From Providencia rettgeri (GTDB lineage Bacteria; Pseudomonadota; Gammaproteobacteria; Enterobacterales; Enterobacteriaceae): DNA of 64,000 nucleotides. The notes under the pieces were generated by a model. It did not search any database. It saw nothing but the letters and a program-made list of their open reading frames with translations, and was not told the origin of the DNA. How positions within the stretch are numbered: position 1 is the stretch's first letter; each line of letters starts with the position of its first letter. This document shows positions 1 through 9,951 of this stretch, one piece after another. Position numbers and translations under genes: made by a program. The DNA lies in the NCBI RefSeq assembly GCF_041075285.1, contig NZ_CP163512.1, positions 868,001 to 932,000 of the forward strand. Reading direction: 5' to 3'.

Positions 1-502
1 TACTCTGCGTAATGATACTGGCGAGGTCATACATTTTGATATTGCTAGTAAAGTTGCGGCAGCATTAGAGAATGAAGCTGTGCGTATTAATCCTCAGGTA
101 GTTGTCGAATCGCAGCCTGAACCTGCGACTTGGGGGGCTTTCCCGTTCTGGGGCAAAATCCGTCCTTGGGCGAGCCAAATAACTCAAATCGGTGTGGCAG
201 CATGTGTTTCACTAGCGGTTATTGTGGGTGTGCAACAGTACAACCAAAGTAATGCTGTTGATTCCACCGTAGATGAGCCAATGTTTAATACCATTCCTGT
301 TGGAAGCGGTGCACCTGTAAGCCTGAACATTTCAGATAATCAATTATTTGGTAATGAACAACAACTTCAACAGGTTGAACAGCAAAATCAACGTATTAAT
401 GCGATGTTGCAACAATACGAAATTGAGAGACGCTCAATGCTGAACCAGCAATATCAACAGTCTGAACAACCTGCGTCTGCTGCAGGAGTTAAACTGAAAT
501 AA
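1..502 (+). CDS. rseA: RseA, anti-sigma-E factor (5' end outside window)
   Basis: Inner-membrane anti-sigma factor that holds RpoE inactive until DegS and RseP cleave it. The reading frame is open from base 2, so the RpoE-binding N-terminus is only partly present. The visible part has the stretch HFDIASKVAAALENE, then one transmembrane segment (IGVAACVSLAVIVGV), then a Gln-rich periplasmic tail ending in VKLK. The stop codon overlaps the rseB start (TAATG), which fits the rpoE-rseABC operon. Recognised from segment order and context. Confidence 0.93.
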   Translation, partial: TLRNDTGEVIHFDIASKVAAALENEAVRINPQVVVESQPEPATWGAFPFWGKIRPWASQITQIGVAACVSLAVIVGVQQYNQSNAVDSTVDEPMFNTIPVGSGAPVSLNISDNQLFGNEQQLQQVEQQNQRINAMLQQYEIERRSMLNQQYQQSEQPASAAGVKLK

Positions 503-1452
503 TGAAAAAATGGTTATCCGTCATCTGCCTGACGGGCAGCCTGATTATTTCTAATCAAGCTTCGGCATCTGAACAAGGTGCCGATGTTCTTTTTAAAGAA
601 ATGGGGAATGCTGCCCAAAACCTCTCTTATGAAATGTCGTTTATGACATTCAGTCCGCAATCTATTACACCTGTAAGATATCGCCATGCAATAATTAACG
701 GTGTACCTGTTTCACAAATGATCCAAATGGACTCATCACGGCGAGAAATTGTTCAAAAAGGTAATAATATCAGTTATTTTGAACCTGGCTTTGATGCATT
801 TAGTTTGAATGGTCAAAATATCGTTGATAATTTACCGTCCGTTTTATTTGCTAACTATGAACAGATAAAGCCTTACTACAATTTTATTGATGCGGGGCGT
901 ACACATATCGGTGATCGACCCGCTTTAGTGATCCGCATAATATCGAAAGACAATTCCCGATTTAATTATGTAGTATTAATTGATGAGGAGACGAAACTAC
1001 CATTACGTATTGATTTGTTGGATAACAACAGTCAAACATTGGAGCAGTTTCGTGTGATCTCTACAGTACTAGACAGTAAAACAGTGAATGATTCATTACT
1101 CGCACTGAGTCAGGTAAATATGCCACCGTTGCTGGTATACCCGAAAAATACGGCACCATCCTTTAAATGGCAAGTTGGAATACTTCCACCCGGTTTTGAA
1201 GAAACATCGCGTTCTTTGCGTAAATTAAGTGAGGATGATGTTGTAGAAACTGCCATGTTCAGCGATGGGTTATTTACTTTTTCAGTTAATGTGACGAAAT
1301 CAGCTAAAGGCCCTTTATTGGAACAACCAATGCAAAATGGGCGTCGTACAATTTATACAATGACGCAAAAACAAAATGTCATTACTGTGATTGGTGAATT
1401 ACCTTTGCCCACAGCACAAGTTATTGCGGGTAGTGTTCAGTTCCGGGAGTAG
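502..1452 (+). CDS. rseB: RseB, periplasmic regulator of RseA cleavage
   Basis: Periplasmic protein that binds the RseA periplasmic domain and shields it from DegS. It is thought to sense mislocalised lipoprotein or LPS signals. The 316-residue protein starts with a Sec signal peptide (MKKWLSVICLTGSLIISNQASA). The first domain is MucB/RseB-like, with the segment ISYFEPGFDAFSLNGQNIVD. The second carries WQVGILPPGF and an FSDGLFTFSV strand. Length matches the family (about 318). Its start overlaps the rseA stop by one base, so the two are translationally coupled. Confidence 0.95.
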   Translation: MKKWLSVICLTGSLIISNQASASEQGADVLFKEMGNAAQNLSYEMSFMTFSPQSITPVRYRHAIINGVPVSQMIQMDSSRREIVQKGNNISYFEPGFDAFSLNGQNIVDNLPSVLFANYEQIKPYYNFIDAGRTHIGDRPALVIRIISKDNSRFNYVVLIDEETKLPLRIDLLDNNSQTLEQFRVISTVLDSKTVNDSLLALSQVNMPPLLVYPKNTAPSFKWQVGILPPGFEETSRSLRKLSEDDVVETAMFSDGLFTFSVNVTKSAKGPLLEQPMQNGRRTIYTMTQKQNVITVIGELPLPTAQVIAGSVQFRE

Positions 1453-1455
1453 GTT

Positions 1456-1920
1456 ATGGTAAAAGAGTGGGCAACTGTTGTTCGTTGGCAGAATGGAAGA
1501 GCATTACTGCGGTATGGTTCTTCATCAGGATGCGGAAGTTGCGGTGCTCGTAAAACCTGTGGGTCTTATGCGCTCAGTAAAATAGGACCAAACACAGAAC
1601 ATGAATTGGAAATTGCGATTGAACAGCCTTTAGTTGAAGGGCAGAAAATCGAAGTCGGTATTCCTGAAGGTAGTTTAATTCGTTCAGCCATGCTGGTGTA
1701 TTTAACACCGATTTTAGGATTATTTATTTTTGCTGGCCTTGCACAATCGTTTGATATTGAACAATTTGGGGTGGCGATTTCTGGGGTAGTAGGTGGTGTA
1801 ATCGGCTTTTTTACAGCCCGTAAACTCGCTACGTATTGGCGGGATGATGCCGCTTTCCAACCTGTTGTTTTGCAAATAGGTTTACCGCCTTCTGAGCTTT
1901 CGGTAAAGGTTACCTGCTGA
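1456..1920 (+). CDS. rseC: RseC, membrane protein of the rpoE operon
   Basis: Small inner-membrane protein of the sigma-E operon. The family is linked to SoxR reduction together with the Rsx complex. The 154-residue product has a cysteine cluster near the N-terminus (GCGSCGARKTCG, residues about 25-36), then two adjacent transmembrane helices at about 75-115 (AMLVYLTPILGLFIFAGLA and AISGVVGGVIGFFTA). It starts 3 bases after rseB. The operon terminator lies about 500 bases downstream, beyond an inserted element. Confidence 0.93.
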   Translation: MVKEWATVVRWQNGRALLRYGSSSGCGSCGARKTCGSYALSKIGPNTEHELEIAIEQPLVEGQKIEVGIPEGSLIRSAMLVYLTPILGLFIFAGLAQSFDIEQFGVAISGVVGGVIGFFTARKLATYWRDDAAFQPVVLQIGLPPSELSVKVTC

Positions 1921-1954
1921 ATATCAATAGATTATTTTCAATTTAACCGATGCG

Positions 1955-2415
1955 CCGTAAAACCCCATCCTTCAGGGCTGGGATATAAGGCGCAGTTTTT
2001 CGACTAACATGGTGTTTTTTGCTGCTTAATATATTGCCGGATGATAGATATTGGCGCACCTCTACACCTCCTTGCAAAATAACTCGGTGTTCAAAGAACG
2101 CCTTTGTAGTAGTAACGAGCGGCAATGTCGGGGCGATACCGCCAACATACACCAGCCAGCGGTGTGTTTGCTGCGGTCATACCGCGAAAGAAAACCGCCA
2201 GTCACAAAGTAAATTTGAGAGCCTTGAGTGCGGATATAGTGAAAACACGGATATCAATGGTGCTCGTAACATTTTAGCGGCAGGACATGCCGTGCTTGCC
2301 TGTGGAGGGATGGAGTAGTCAAACCGCCCGTCGAAGCAGCAACCCACCGAGGCGATTTAGGCTACGGTCTGAACGCTGTAGGGATCTTCGCCCTTTAGGG
2401 CGGGGAGGATGTCAA
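1955..2415 (+). mobile_element. IS200/IS605-type element remnant
   Basis: A short degenerate element between rseC and the operon terminator. The left part has an imperfect hairpin (CCCCATCC...GGCTGGG, near 1962-1982). The right part has the palindrome CGCCCTTTAGGGCG (2389-2402) followed by GGGGAGGATGTCAA, the usual look of right ends in this family. Only the last part of a tnpB gene lies between them. There is no tnpA and no terminal inverted repeats, as expected for single-strand transposons. Exact ends are estimates. Confidence 0.75.
2019..2318 (+). pseudogene. tnpB: TnpB (OrfB) C-terminal fragment with zinc ribbon
   Basis: Only the last part of an RNA-guided TnpB nuclease is left. The frame reads [20 protein letters not shown], then [20 protein letters not shown], giving the zinc-ribbon cysteine pairs (CVCCGH and, in degraded form, LECGY). 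Full TnpB proteins are about 370-400 residues. Here only about 60 residues align by eye, so most RuvC catalytic residues are missing, although the late D in the NTDINGARN motif remains. The first 40 or so codons do not look like TnpB. Not expected to be functional. Confidence 0.8.
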
Positions 2416-2429
2416 TATTTGGTACCATG

Positions 2430-2467
2430 ACAAAAGGAAAACATAAAGTTTTCCTTTTGTGGTTTTT
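2430..2467 (+). terminator. rpoE-rseABC operon terminator
   Basis: Inverted repeat ACAAAAGGAAAAC / GTTTTCCTTTTGT with a 5-base loop, followed by GGTTTTTATT. It is the first strong Rho-independent terminator after rseC. The IS remnant separates it from the gene it serves. Confidence 0.8.
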
Positions 2468-2763
2468 ATTGACGCTAATAATTAATTGATTTTTCAGTTA
2501 TCTTTTGAGATGAAAATCGAGATAGACGCGTTATCGCCCGTTATAAACGTGGTTTTTGAGGGGCAAGTTACGACTAAATTAGTGCGCTAACTCATTAACC
2601 TTTGGCAAGTTTACAGTTGTTTTACATTGAATCTTTGTGTTAGCGGGTTCTTATATGTAAAATGCTGCTAATTAACAATCTTGTGATAATCATAGCATTT
2701 TAGTTTTGTCGCGATATTTGCACAAAGCTGATTTTGTAAGGCAATTTAAAAGAAGACATTACC
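2468..2763. other. lepA upstream region, no gene seen
   Basis: About 300 bases without a convincing reading frame. It probably holds the lepA promoter, since the preceding operon is terminated just upstream. TTGAAT (2627) followed by an AT-rich hexamer near 2651 could be a promoter, but the match is weak. No known operator was recognised. Confidence 0.4.
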
Positions 2764-4566
2764 TTGAAAATCAAAAATATAAGAAACTTTTCTATCATTG
2801 CTCATATCGACCATGGCAAATCCACATTATCTGACCGTATTATTCAGATTTGTGGTGGTTTAACGGATCGCGAAATGGCGGCGCAAGTTCTAGACTCAAT
2901 GGATTTGGAACGTGAGCGTGGGATCACTATCAAAGCACAGAGCGTTACGCTCGATTATAAAGCTGCTGATGGTGAAACTTACCAATTGAACTTTATTGAT
3001 ACGCCGGGGCACGTTGACTTCTCTTATGAGGTTTCTCGTTCCTTAGCTGCCTGTGAAGGTGCTCTTTTAGTCGTAGATGCAGGGCAAGGCGTGGAAGCGC
3101 AAACATTGGCTAACTGCTATACCGCGATTGAAATGGATTTAGAAGTCGTTCCTGTTTTAAATAAGATTGACTTGCCTGCGGCTGATCCTGAACGTGTTGC
3201 CGAGGAAATTGAAGACATTGTTGGCCTTGATGCACACGATGCGGTTCGTTGTTCTGCCAAAACAGGTATTGGTGTACAAGATGTGATTGAACGTCTTGTG
3301 AAAGAGATCCCACCTCCTGTTGGTGATGAAGATGCGCCACTGCAAGCACTGATTATTGACTCATGGTTTGATAACTATTTAGGCGTGGTTTCATTGATCC
3401 GCATTAAAAACGGTTCACTGAAAAAAGGCGATAAAGTGAAGGTCATGAGTACAGGACAGGTCTATAACGCAGATCGTCTTGGTATTTTTACGCCAAAACA
3501 AATTGATCGTGATGTACTTAATTGCGGTGAAGTGGGCTGGCTAGTCTGTGCAATCAAAGACATTACAGGGGCACCTGTTGGGGACACATTAACGGGGGCT
3601 CGTAATCCTGCTGAAAAAGCATTACCAGGCTTTAAAAAAGTGAAACCGCAAGTTTATGCAGGCTTATTCCCCGTTAGCTCTGATGATTATGAAGGTTTCC
3701 GGGATGCGCTAGGAAAACTTAGCTTAAACGATGCCTCTTTATTTTATGAGCCAGAAACATCATCGGCTTTAGGTTTTGGTTTCCGTTGTGGTTTCCTTGG
3801 CTTATTGCATATGGAAATCATCCAAGAACGTTTAGAGCGTGAATACGATCTTGATCTGATCACGACTGCACCAACGGTAGTGTATGAAGTACAACAAACC
3901 AATGGTCAGGTTGTTTATGTGGATAGCCCATCAAAGCTACCGCCACTAAACAATATTGAAGAGCTGCGTGAGCCAATTGCAGAGTGCCATATGTTAATGC
4001 CTAAGGAATACTTAGGTAACGTGATTACACTTTGTGTTGAGAAACGTGGCGTTCAAACCAATATGGTCTATCATGGTAATCAAGTCTCGTTAACATATGA
4101 AATCCCAATGGCTGAAGTGGTGTTGGATTTCTTTGACCGTTTAAAATCAACGTCTCGTGGTTATGCCTCGTTAGATTATTCTTTTAAACGTTTTCAAGCA
4201 TCTGATATGGTGCGTGTTGATGTTCTTATTAACAATGAACGTGTTGATGCTTTAGCATTAATTACACACCGTGCAAACTCACAATATCGTGGTCGTGAGT
4301 TAGTTGAGAAAATGAAAGAACTGATCCCGCGCCAGCAGTTTGATATTGCAATCCAAGCGGCGATTGGTAACCATATTATTGCTCGTTCTACAGTTAAACA
4401 GTTGCGTAAAAATGTTCTTGCCAAGTGTTATGGTGGTGACGTTAGCCGTAAGAAGAAACTGTTGCAGAAGCAAAAGGATGGTAAGAAACGTATGAAGCAA
4501 GTGGGTAACGTTGAGCTACCACAAGAAGCGTTCCTTGCTATATTGCACGTTGGTAAAGACAACTAA
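2764..4566 (+). CDS. lepA: LepA, elongation factor 4 (GTPase)
   Basis: Translational GTPase that acts on stalled ribosomes and initiation. The 600-residue protein, with almost the same sequence as E. coli LepA throughout, contains AHIDHGKST (P-loop), the DTPGHVDF switch and NKIDLPAA. The family-specific C-terminal domain holds [23 protein letters not shown]. The start is a TTG at 2764, because no in-frame ATG lies between it and the conserved [13 protein letters not shown] stretch; AGAAG sits a few bases upstream. It is followed by lepB 17 bases later, as in other enterics. Confidence 0.97.
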   Translation: MKIKNIRNFSIIAHIDHGKSTLSDRIIQICGGLTDREMAAQVLDSMDLERERGITIKAQSVTLDYKAADGETYQLNFIDTPGHVDFSYEVSRSLAACEGALLVVDAGQGVEAQTLANCYTAIEMDLEVVPVLNKIDLPAADPERVAEEIEDIVGLDAHDAVRCSAKTGIGVQDVIERLVKEIPPPVGDEDAPLQALIIDSWFDNYLGVVSLIRIKNGSLKKGDKVKVMSTGQVYNADRLGIFTPKQIDRDVLNCGEVGWLVCAIKDITGAPVGDTLTGARNPAEKALPGFKKVKPQVYAGLFPVSSDDYEGFRDALGKLSLNDASLFYEPETSSALGFGFRCGFLGLLHMEIIQERLEREYDLDLITTAPTVVYEVQQTNGQVVYVDSPSKLPPLNNIEELREPIAECHMLMPKEYLGNVITLCVEKRGVQTNMVYHGNQVSLTYEIPMAEVVLDFFDRLKSTSRGYASLDYSFKRFQASDMVRVDVLINNERVDALALITHRANSQYRGRELVEKMKELIPRQQFDIAIQAAIGNHIIARSTVKQLRKNVLAKCYGGDVSRKKKLLQKQKDGKKRMKQVGNVELPQEAFLAILHVGKDN

Positions 4567-4583
4567 GTTTACAAGGAGTCTCA

Positions 4584-5549
4584 ATGGCTAACACCTTTGC
4601 CTTGATCCTAACATTGGCAACTTTAATCACAGGGATCATATGGTGTTTAGATAAGTTTAAATTTGCGCCAGCGCGTAAAGCGAAACTTAAACAGTTACAG
4701 GATGCAGCAAATGGGGCTGTGAGCGATGCGGATATCGCAAATGCCGTTCGCCGTCCTTCATGGCTAGAAACGGGGACATCAATTTTCCCAGTGTTAGCTA
4801 TTGTGCTGATTGTACGCTCATTTATTTATGAGCCGTTTCAAATACCATCAGGGTCGATGATGCCAACGTTATTAGTTGGTGACTTTATGTTGGTTGAGAA
4901 ATTTGCATATGGTTTAAAAGATCCGATCACGCAGACGACACTTATTGAAACGGGTAAACCAAAACGGGGTGATATTGCAGTATTTAAATATCCGCGGGAT
5001 CCAAATGTTGATTTTGTTAAACGTGTAATTGGTTTGCCAGGTGATAAGATTGTTTATAATCCAGATGCAAAAGAACTGACTATTTACCCAAATTGTGCTG
5101 ACAACAAGTGCACCGATAATTTGCCGATCACTTATGGGCCATTGAACCCGAGTGAATGGACCATGTTCCTTGATATTGGTTCTGTTGTTGATAGCCAAAA
5201 AGGCAACTATGAAATCCCACTAAATCAGGAATTGCCAAGAAATGCCTTGCGTCAATATGAGCGCAGTGAAAAATTAGATACGGTTGAACATCAAATCCTA
5301 ATTATTCGTCAGGCAATCACTGAAGCAAAATATTTACAGCCAGGTATGCCATTAAATGAATGGATTGTTCCTGAAAAACAATATTTTATGATGGGTGATA
5401 ATAGGGATAATAGCTCTGATAGCCGTATGTGGGGATTTGTTCCTGAACAAAATTTAGTTGGTCGTGCGGTGTTTATCTGGCTAAGCCTCGATAAACAAGA
5501 AAATGAATGGCCAACGGGCATTCGCTTTAGTCGAATTGGTCCACTATAA
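4584..5549 (+). CDS. lepB: LepB, signal peptidase I
   Basis: Inner-membrane serine protease that removes signal peptides from exported proteins. The protein has 321 residues (E. coli 324). Two N-terminal transmembrane segments (residues about 4-22 and 66-80) come first. Then come the catalytic serine in IPSGSMMPTL (Ser91), the catalytic lysine in DFVKRVIGLPGDK (Lys146) and the box YFMMGDNRDNSSDSR. A good ribosome site (AAGGAG) precedes the ATG. It is co-transcribed with lepA; rnc follows after a 305-base gap with its own leader. Confidence 0.97.
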   Translation: MANTFALILTLATLITGIIWCLDKFKFAPARKAKLKQLQDAANGAVSDADIANAVRRPSWLETGTSIFPVLAIVLIVRSFIYEPFQIPSGSMMPTLLVGDFMLVEKFAYGLKDPITQTTLIETGKPKRGDIAVFKYPRDPNVDFVKRVIGLPGDKIVYNPDAKELTIYPNCADNKCTDNLPITYGPLNPSEWTMFLDIGSVVDSQKGNYEIPLNQELPRNALRQYERSEKLDTVEHQILIIRQAITEAKYLQPGMPLNEWIVPEKQYFMMGDNRDNSSDSRMWGFVPEQNLVGRAVFIWLSLDKQENEWPTGIRFSRIGPL

Positions 5550-5580
5550 TTTCATTGATTGGATACGCCAAACAGTTAAC

Positions 5581-5608
5581 ATGCGGGTTTTCATTAGAAA
5601 ACCTGCAT
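5581..5608. terminator. Hairpin after lepB
   Basis: Inverted repeat ATGCGGGTTTT / AAAACCTGCAT with a 6-base loop, 31 bases after the lepB stop. It lacks a T-run, so it may be a weak terminator or an RNA 3'-end stabiliser. The stretch from here to 5770 is AT-rich, has no gene, and probably carries an rnc promoter. Confidence 0.5.
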
Positions 5609-5770
5609 TAACCGAAGCATTATTATTTTACCCAGTGTACAATATAGTTTAATTAATATTATTGGCTCCCCAATCTATAACCCCTTTCTCTTATAACCCA
5701 TTGTAACTAATTAAATTTATCTTATTAGTTCCACAGGGCTAAAAAAAATGCGGGAGAGCAAGGAGTCAGT

Positions 5771-5828
5771 GCAAACGCAACAGTTTTGTAAAATGCATTA
5801 TTTTACAGGTCTGTTGCGTGTGCTTTTT
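5771..5828 (+). promoter_or_regulatory. Long hairpin in the rnc leader (probable RNase III autoregulation site)
   Basis: Strong hairpin with an outer stem (ACGCAACAG / CTGTTGCGT) and an inner stem (GTAAAAT / ATTTTAC), followed by CTTTTTTA, ending about 27 bases before the rnc ATG. E. coli rnc has a leader stem-loop (rncO) cut by RNase III to limit its own synthesis, and this position suits the same role. The T-run means it could also act as a terminator or attenuator. Confidence 0.6.
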
Positions 5829-5854
5829 TATCAAATAGAAATGGTTGGGCGCAC

Positions 5855-6535
5855 ATGAACCCCTCTTTAGTAGAAAGATTACAACGTAAGCTTGGTTATC
5901 AATTTAAACAAAATGATTTATTGATCCAGGCGTTGACACATAGAAGTGCAAGCAGCAAACATAATGAACGCCTAGAGTTTTTAGGGGATTCAATTTTAAG
6001 TTTTGTGATTGCGAATGACCTGTATCACCGTTTTCCAAAAGTGGATGAAGGGGATATGAGCCGGATGCGTGCAACACTCGTACGCGGAAACACACTGGCA
6101 GAAATTGCCCGTGAGTTTGAACTAGGTGAATGTTTACGTTTAGGTCCCGGTGAATTAAAAAGCGGTGGATTTCGTCGAGAGTCTATTCTTGCGGATACAG
6201 TGGAAGCATTGATTGGTGGTATTTTTCTCGACAGTGATATCCAGACGATTGAAAAAATAATTTTAGATTGGTATCAAAGTCGATTAATTGAAATTAGTCC
6301 GGGTGATAAACAAAAGGACCCGAAAACACGGTTACAAGAATATCTGCAAGGACGCCATTTACCATTACCGAACTATTTAGTTGTTCAAGTAAAAGGTGAG
6401 GCTCATGATCAAGAATTTACGATCCACTGTCAGGTGAGTGGCATAGAACAGCCTATTCATGGTGTTGGTTCAAGTCGTCGTAAAGCAGAACAAGCCGCAG
6501 CAGAACAAGCATTGAAAATTTTGGAGCTTGAATGA
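5855..6535 (+). CDS. rnc: Ribonuclease III
   Basis: Double-strand-specific endoribonuclease that processes rRNA precursors and many mRNAs. The 226-residue length is the usual one. The signature [12 protein letters not shown] (residues 38-49) includes metal ligands Glu41 and Asp45, and [13 protein letters not shown] holds the catalytic Glu near 117. A double-stranded RNA-binding domain fills the C-terminal third ([13 protein letters not shown] ... [18 protein letters not shown]). Its stop overlaps the era start by 4 bases. The hairpin upstream suggests autoregulation. Confidence 0.97.
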   Translation: MNPSLVERLQRKLGYQFKQNDLLIQALTHRSASSKHNERLEFLGDSILSFVIANDLYHRFPKVDEGDMSRMRATLVRGNTLAEIAREFELGECLRLGPGELKSGGFRRESILADTVEALIGGIFLDSDIQTIEKIILDWYQSRLIEISPGDKQKDPKTRLQEYLQGRHLPLPNYLVVQVKGEAHDQEFTIHCQVSGIEQPIHGVGSSRRKAEQAAAEQALKILELE

Positions 6536-7440
6536 GTGAATTACAATCCCACTGTGGTTTTGTTGCCATAGTTGGACGGCCAAATGTCGGTAAATCGACA
6601 TTATTAAATCAATTACTGGGGCAAAAAGTCTCGATTACCTCGAGAAAGCCACAGACGACTCGCCATCGTATTATGGGGATCCATACAGAAGATAATTATC
6701 AAATTATCTATGTTGATACCCCAGGGTTACATATTGAAGAAAAACGTGCGATTAACCGTTTAATGAATCGTGCTGCATCAAGTTCTATCGGTGATGTTGA
6801 ATTGGTTATTTTTGTCGTTGAAGGGACTAACTGGACCGCTGACGATGAAATGGTTCTAACTAAGCTATCTAGTTTGCGTTGCCCTGTAATTTTAGCAATC
6901 AATAAAATCGATAACGTGGTTGATAAGACGGTTTTATTGCCACATATTGGCATGATCAGTCAAAAAATGAATTTCTTGGATGTTGTACCAATCAGTGCAG
7001 AAAAAGGCACTGGGGTGGATACTATTGCTAAAATTGTGAAGCAACATATTCCTGAAGCAACACATCATTTCCCTGAAGACTATATTACAGATCGTTCCCA
7101 ACGTTTTATGGCATCTGAAATAATTCGTGAGAAGTTAATGCGCTTTTTGGGGGATGAATTGCCTTACTCAGTGACTGTTGAAATTGAGCAATTTAAGGTC
7201 ACTGAAGCAGGTATTTACCATATCAATGGGCTAATTCTTGTGGAGCGTGAAGGCCAGAAGAAAATGGTCATTGGCAACAAAGGTAGTAAACTGAAAACCA
7301 TCGGTACTGAAGCCCGTATCGATATGGAAAGAATGTTTGATAACAAAGTTCACTTAGAGCTTTGGGTCAAAGTTAAATCAGGCTGGGCAGATGATGAAAG
7401 AGCATTGCGTAGCCTAGGTTATGTTGATGATCTAAAATAG
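6532..7440 (+). CDS. era: Era, ribosome-assembly GTPase
   Basis: Essential GTPase that binds 16S rRNA near its 3' end and helps mature the 30S subunit. The 302-residue protein has GRPNVGKST (G1), DTPGLH (G3) and NKID (G4), then SAEKGTGVD, and a C-terminal KH domain with the [14 protein letters not shown] loop. The ATG overlaps the rnc stop (ATGA), so translation is coupled. recO follows 11 bases after the stop. Confidence 0.97.
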   Translation: MSELQSHCGFVAIVGRPNVGKSTLLNQLLGQKVSITSRKPQTTRHRIMGIHTEDNYQIIYVDTPGLHIEEKRAINRLMNRAASSSIGDVELVIFVVEGTNWTADDEMVLTKLSSLRCPVILAINKIDNVVDKTVLLPHIGMISQKMNFLDVVPISAEKGTGVDTIAKIVKQHIPEATHHFPEDYITDRSQRFMASEIIREKLMRFLGDELPYSVTVEIEQFKVTEAGIYHINGLILVEREGQKKMVIGNKGSKLKTIGTEARIDMERMFDNKVHLELWVKVKSGWADDERALRSLGYVDDLK

Positions 7441-7451
7441 TAGGTGGCGGC

Positions 7452-8183
7452 GTGAGTGGTTGGCAACGTGCGTTTGTACTCCATTCAAGGCCTTACAGTG
7501 AAACAAGCTTATTGCTTGATTTTTTCACTGAAGGTGAAGGGAAAATTCGTTTACTGGCTAAAGGTGCTCGCCGCAACCGCTCTCCCTTAAGAGGCTGTTT
7601 ACAGCCTTTCACACCTTTGTTAATCCGGTGGAGTGGCAAAGGTGAAATCAAAACCTTAATTAATGCAGATCCTGTTTCATTAGCGCTTCCTCTAAGTGGA
7701 ACCGTCCTTTATAGCGGTCTGTACCTTAATGAACTGACTGCACGTGTTCTGGAATTTGGTACGCCTTATTCCGCCCTGTTTTTTGATTATCTTTCCTGTT
7801 TGCAGGTTCTTGCTGCAAGTGAGCGAACCCCTGAATTTGCTTTGCGTCAGTTTGAACTCGCGCTGTTATCCTCTCTTGGTTATGGTGTGGATTTTTTGCA
7901 TTGTGCTGGTAGTGGTGAACCCGTTTCTGACACAATGACCTACCGGTATCGTGAAGAAAAAGGTTTTATTGGTAGCTTAGTGGTTGACCAGCTAAGTTTT
8001 ACAGGCAAACAACTAAAAGCACTTGCAAACCGTGAGTTCCCAGATATTGATACCCTAAAAGCGGCTAAACGATTTACTCGTATAGCGCTAAAACCTTATT
8101 TAGGCGGTAAACCATTAAAAAGTAGAGAATTATTTCGGCAATTTACTTTTTCTCCTACTGCTTCAAACAAACCAAAGGAATAG
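7452..8183 (+). CDS. recO: RecO, recombination mediator
   Basis: Works with RecF and RecR to load RecA on SSB-coated DNA during gap repair. The protein has 243 residues (E. coli 242). It opens with [17 protein letters not shown], the family N-terminal OB-fold, with [20 protein letters not shown] after it. The start is GTG at 7452, placing residue 3 on the conserved GWQRA. It is third in the rnc-era-recO run. No clear terminator was seen before the long gap to pdxJ. Confidence 0.95.
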   Translation: MSGWQRAFVLHSRPYSETSLLLDFFTEGEGKIRLLAKGARRNRSPLRGCLQPFTPLLIRWSGKGEIKTLINADPVSLALPLSGTVLYSGLYLNELTARVLEFGTPYSALFFDYLSCLQVLAASERTPEFALRQFELALLSSLGYGVDFLHCAGSGEPVSDTMTYRYREEKGFIGSLVVDQLSFTGKQLKALANREFPDIDTLKAAKRFTRIALKPYLGGKPLKSRELFRQFTFSPTASNKPKE

Positions 8184-8490
8184 GTATTATTGCTTCTGGT
8201 TATGTATTGGTTTTGTGGATTTGTTTGCATTTTCATTTTTATATACTCCTTTTTTACGACTCTGAGTTTTGTTTACGTTGTACCTGATCTTATGTGGCTA
8301 ACCGATTAAATTTAGCGGCCCACGATAAGGTTTACGAAGCGCTTCGCAAAAATTTTTCCTTTTCATGCAATAACAGACTTGTTTTGGAATTCTCCTCGAA
8401 TGATGTGAGATTTATTCCCCGAAACTTGAAAATTACAGTAGGATAGAGAAATTACAGTATTGGTTACCGTTTTATTGAAGGGAGTACAAA
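8184..8490. other. recO-pdxJ gap, no gene seen
   Basis: A 307-base stretch with no supported reading frame. It contains the perfect 12-base palindrome GAAGCGCTTCGC-type core near 8337-8348, and two direct copies of AAATTACAGTA (about 8429 and 8450) close to the pdxJ start. The latter may belong to a pdxJ promoter region. No known operator or RNA was recognised. Confidence 0.4.
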
Positions 8491-9222
8491 ATGGCTGAGA
8501 TTTTATTAGGCGTTAATATTGACCACATTGCGACAGTAAGAAATGCAAGAGGAACACAATATCCTGACCCTGTACAGGCTGCATTTGTTGCAGAGCAAGC
8601 GGGTGCTGATGGTATCACGATACATTTACGTGAAGATCGTCGTCATATTACCGATAGGGATGTTGCGCTACTTAATGAAACAATACAAACACGCATGAAT
8701 CTTGAGATGGCTGTGACAGATGAAATGGTTGATATTGCCTGCCGCATTAAGCCCGCGTTTTGTTGCCTCGTCCCTGAAAAACGTGAAGAAGTGACGACTG
8801 AAGGTGGCCTAGATGTTGCTGGGCAAAAAATAAAAGTAGCGGAAGCTGTAAAACGCTTAACTGAGGCGGGTATTTTAGTGTCGTTGTTTATTGATGCTGA
8901 CCATGCACAGATCGATGCTGCACAAGAGTGTGGTGCACCATTTATTGAGATCCACACAGGAGCATATGCGGATGCTAAAACAGAGCAAGAGCAAGAGTTA
9001 GAGTTTCGCCGTATTCGTGATGGTGTGGCTTATGCAGCGAGTAAAGGCATTAAAGTGAATGCAGGGCATGGGTTGACTTACCATAATGTTCAGCGCATTG
9101 CACAATTACCTGAAATTTATGAGTTAAACATTGGGCATGCTATCATTGGTCGAGCACTATTTAGTGGGTTGGCACAAGCCGTTGCTGATATGAAAAAAAT
9201 TATGTTAGAAGCACGTAAATAA
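8491..9222 (+). CDS. pdxJ: PdxJ, pyridoxine 5'-phosphate synthase
   Basis: Cytosolic TIM-barrel enzyme that joins 1-deoxy-D-xylulose 5-phosphate and 3-amino-2-oxopropyl phosphate to give pyridoxine 5'-phosphate, the last ring-forming step of vitamin B6 synthesis. The 243-residue protein has the typical start [18 protein letters not shown], the segment [14 protein letters not shown], and GHGLTYHNV near the C-terminus. The ribosome site is GGGAG. The stop overlaps the acpS start, the usual pdxJ-acpS pair. Confidence 0.97.
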   Translation: MAEILLGVNIDHIATVRNARGTQYPDPVQAAFVAEQAGADGITIHLREDRRHITDRDVALLNETIQTRMNLEMAVTDEMVDIACRIKPAFCCLVPEKREEVTTEGGLDVAGQKIKVAEAVKRLTEAGILVSLFIDADHAQIDAAQECGAPFIEIHTGAYADAKTEQEQELEFRRIRDGVAYAASKGIKVNAGHGLTYHNVQRIAQLPEIYELNIGHAIIGRALFSGLAQAVADMKKIMLEARK

Positions 9223-9611
9223 TGGCGATAGTTGGGTTAGGAACAGACATCGTTGAAATAACGCGTATTGAATCCGTTATTGAACGAACAGGAGATAGCT
9301 TAGCAAAGCGAATTTTGACTGAAAAAGAATTTTTGCAATATCAACAGCAAGCAAAACCTGCTCGTTTTTTAGCAAAACGCTTTGCAGTTAAAGAAGCCGC
9401 AGCCAAAGCATTAGGAACAGGGATCCGTAATGGCCTTGCGTTCAACCAGTTTGAAGTGACCAATGATGAATTAGGAAAGCCTTTATTGCATCTAAAGGAT
9501 GAAGCGTTAAAGCTTGCGAAAAGCTTAAATGCGACCTGCTTCCATGTTTCTATCACAGATGAACGGCATTATGCATCAGCGACGGTGATTATTGAACGCC
9601 TTGATGATTGA
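9222..9611 (+). CDS. acpS: AcpS, holo-acyl-carrier-protein synthase
   Basis: Transfers 4'-phosphopantetheine from CoA to apo-ACP, switching on fatty-acid synthesis. The 129-residue length is normal. It has the metal-binding [13 protein letters not shown] motif at the N-terminus and [15 protein letters not shown] (residues about 52-66) with the catalytic Glu and Lys. The start shares one base with the pdxJ stop. The next gene, yfhL, runs the other way and ends 79 bases downstream. Confidence 0.96.
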   Translation: MAIVGLGTDIVEITRIESVIERTGDSLAKRILTEKEFLQYQQQAKPARFLAKRFAVKEAAAKALGTGIRNGLAFNQFEVTNDELGKPLLHLKDEALKLAKSLNATCFHVSITDERHYASATVIIERLDD

Positions 9612-9690
9612 CTCAAGCTGCTACAGTGTTGTATTGGCTGCCAGTGTACTATCTGGCAGCATTGAGAAAATAAATCGCGGTAAGGGGCAT

Positions 9691-9951
9691 TTAAATTTTG
9701 TCTGCATGGTGGATAGCGACAAATTTATCCCACAGTTGTTCTTCGGTTTCAATGTGCTGCGGATCAGTGATAATCGTATTCGTGATAGGGCATACTGACT
9801 GGCAAGTCGGTTTATCGTAGTGCCCAACACACTCGGTACATAATGTTGAGTCAATTTCATAAATTTCTGCGCCCATAAAAATTGCATCGTTAGGGCATTC
9901 AGGTTCACACATATCACAATTGATACATTTTTTAGTAATTAATAGTGCCAT
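9691..9951 (-). CDS. yfhL: YfhL family 2[4Fe-4S] ferredoxin
   Basis: Small electron carrier with two [4Fe-4S] clusters. The 86-residue protein has CINCDMCEPECP at the N-terminus and CTECVGHYDKPTCQSVCP after it. The 7-residue insertion in the second cluster motif and a C-terminal helical extension are hallmarks of the YfhL/Alvin ferredoxin type. Physiological partner is unknown from sequence. It converges on acpS, as in E. coli. Its promoter should lie in the AT-rich 9952-10200 stretch. Confidence 0.92.
   Translation of the reverse strand: MALLITKKCINCDMCEPECPNDAIFMGAEIYEIDSTLCTECVGHYDKPTCQSVCPITNTIITDPQHIETEEQLWDKFVAIHHADKI

Noticed and set aside
1943..2152. Leftward gene over the IS remnant
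   Set aside because: It is the reverse reading of the IS left end and the damaged tnpB start, a common false call in this element family.
9592..9917. Short frames on both strands over the acpS end and yfhL
   Set aside because: They are other-frame readings of the two conserved genes with no features of their own.
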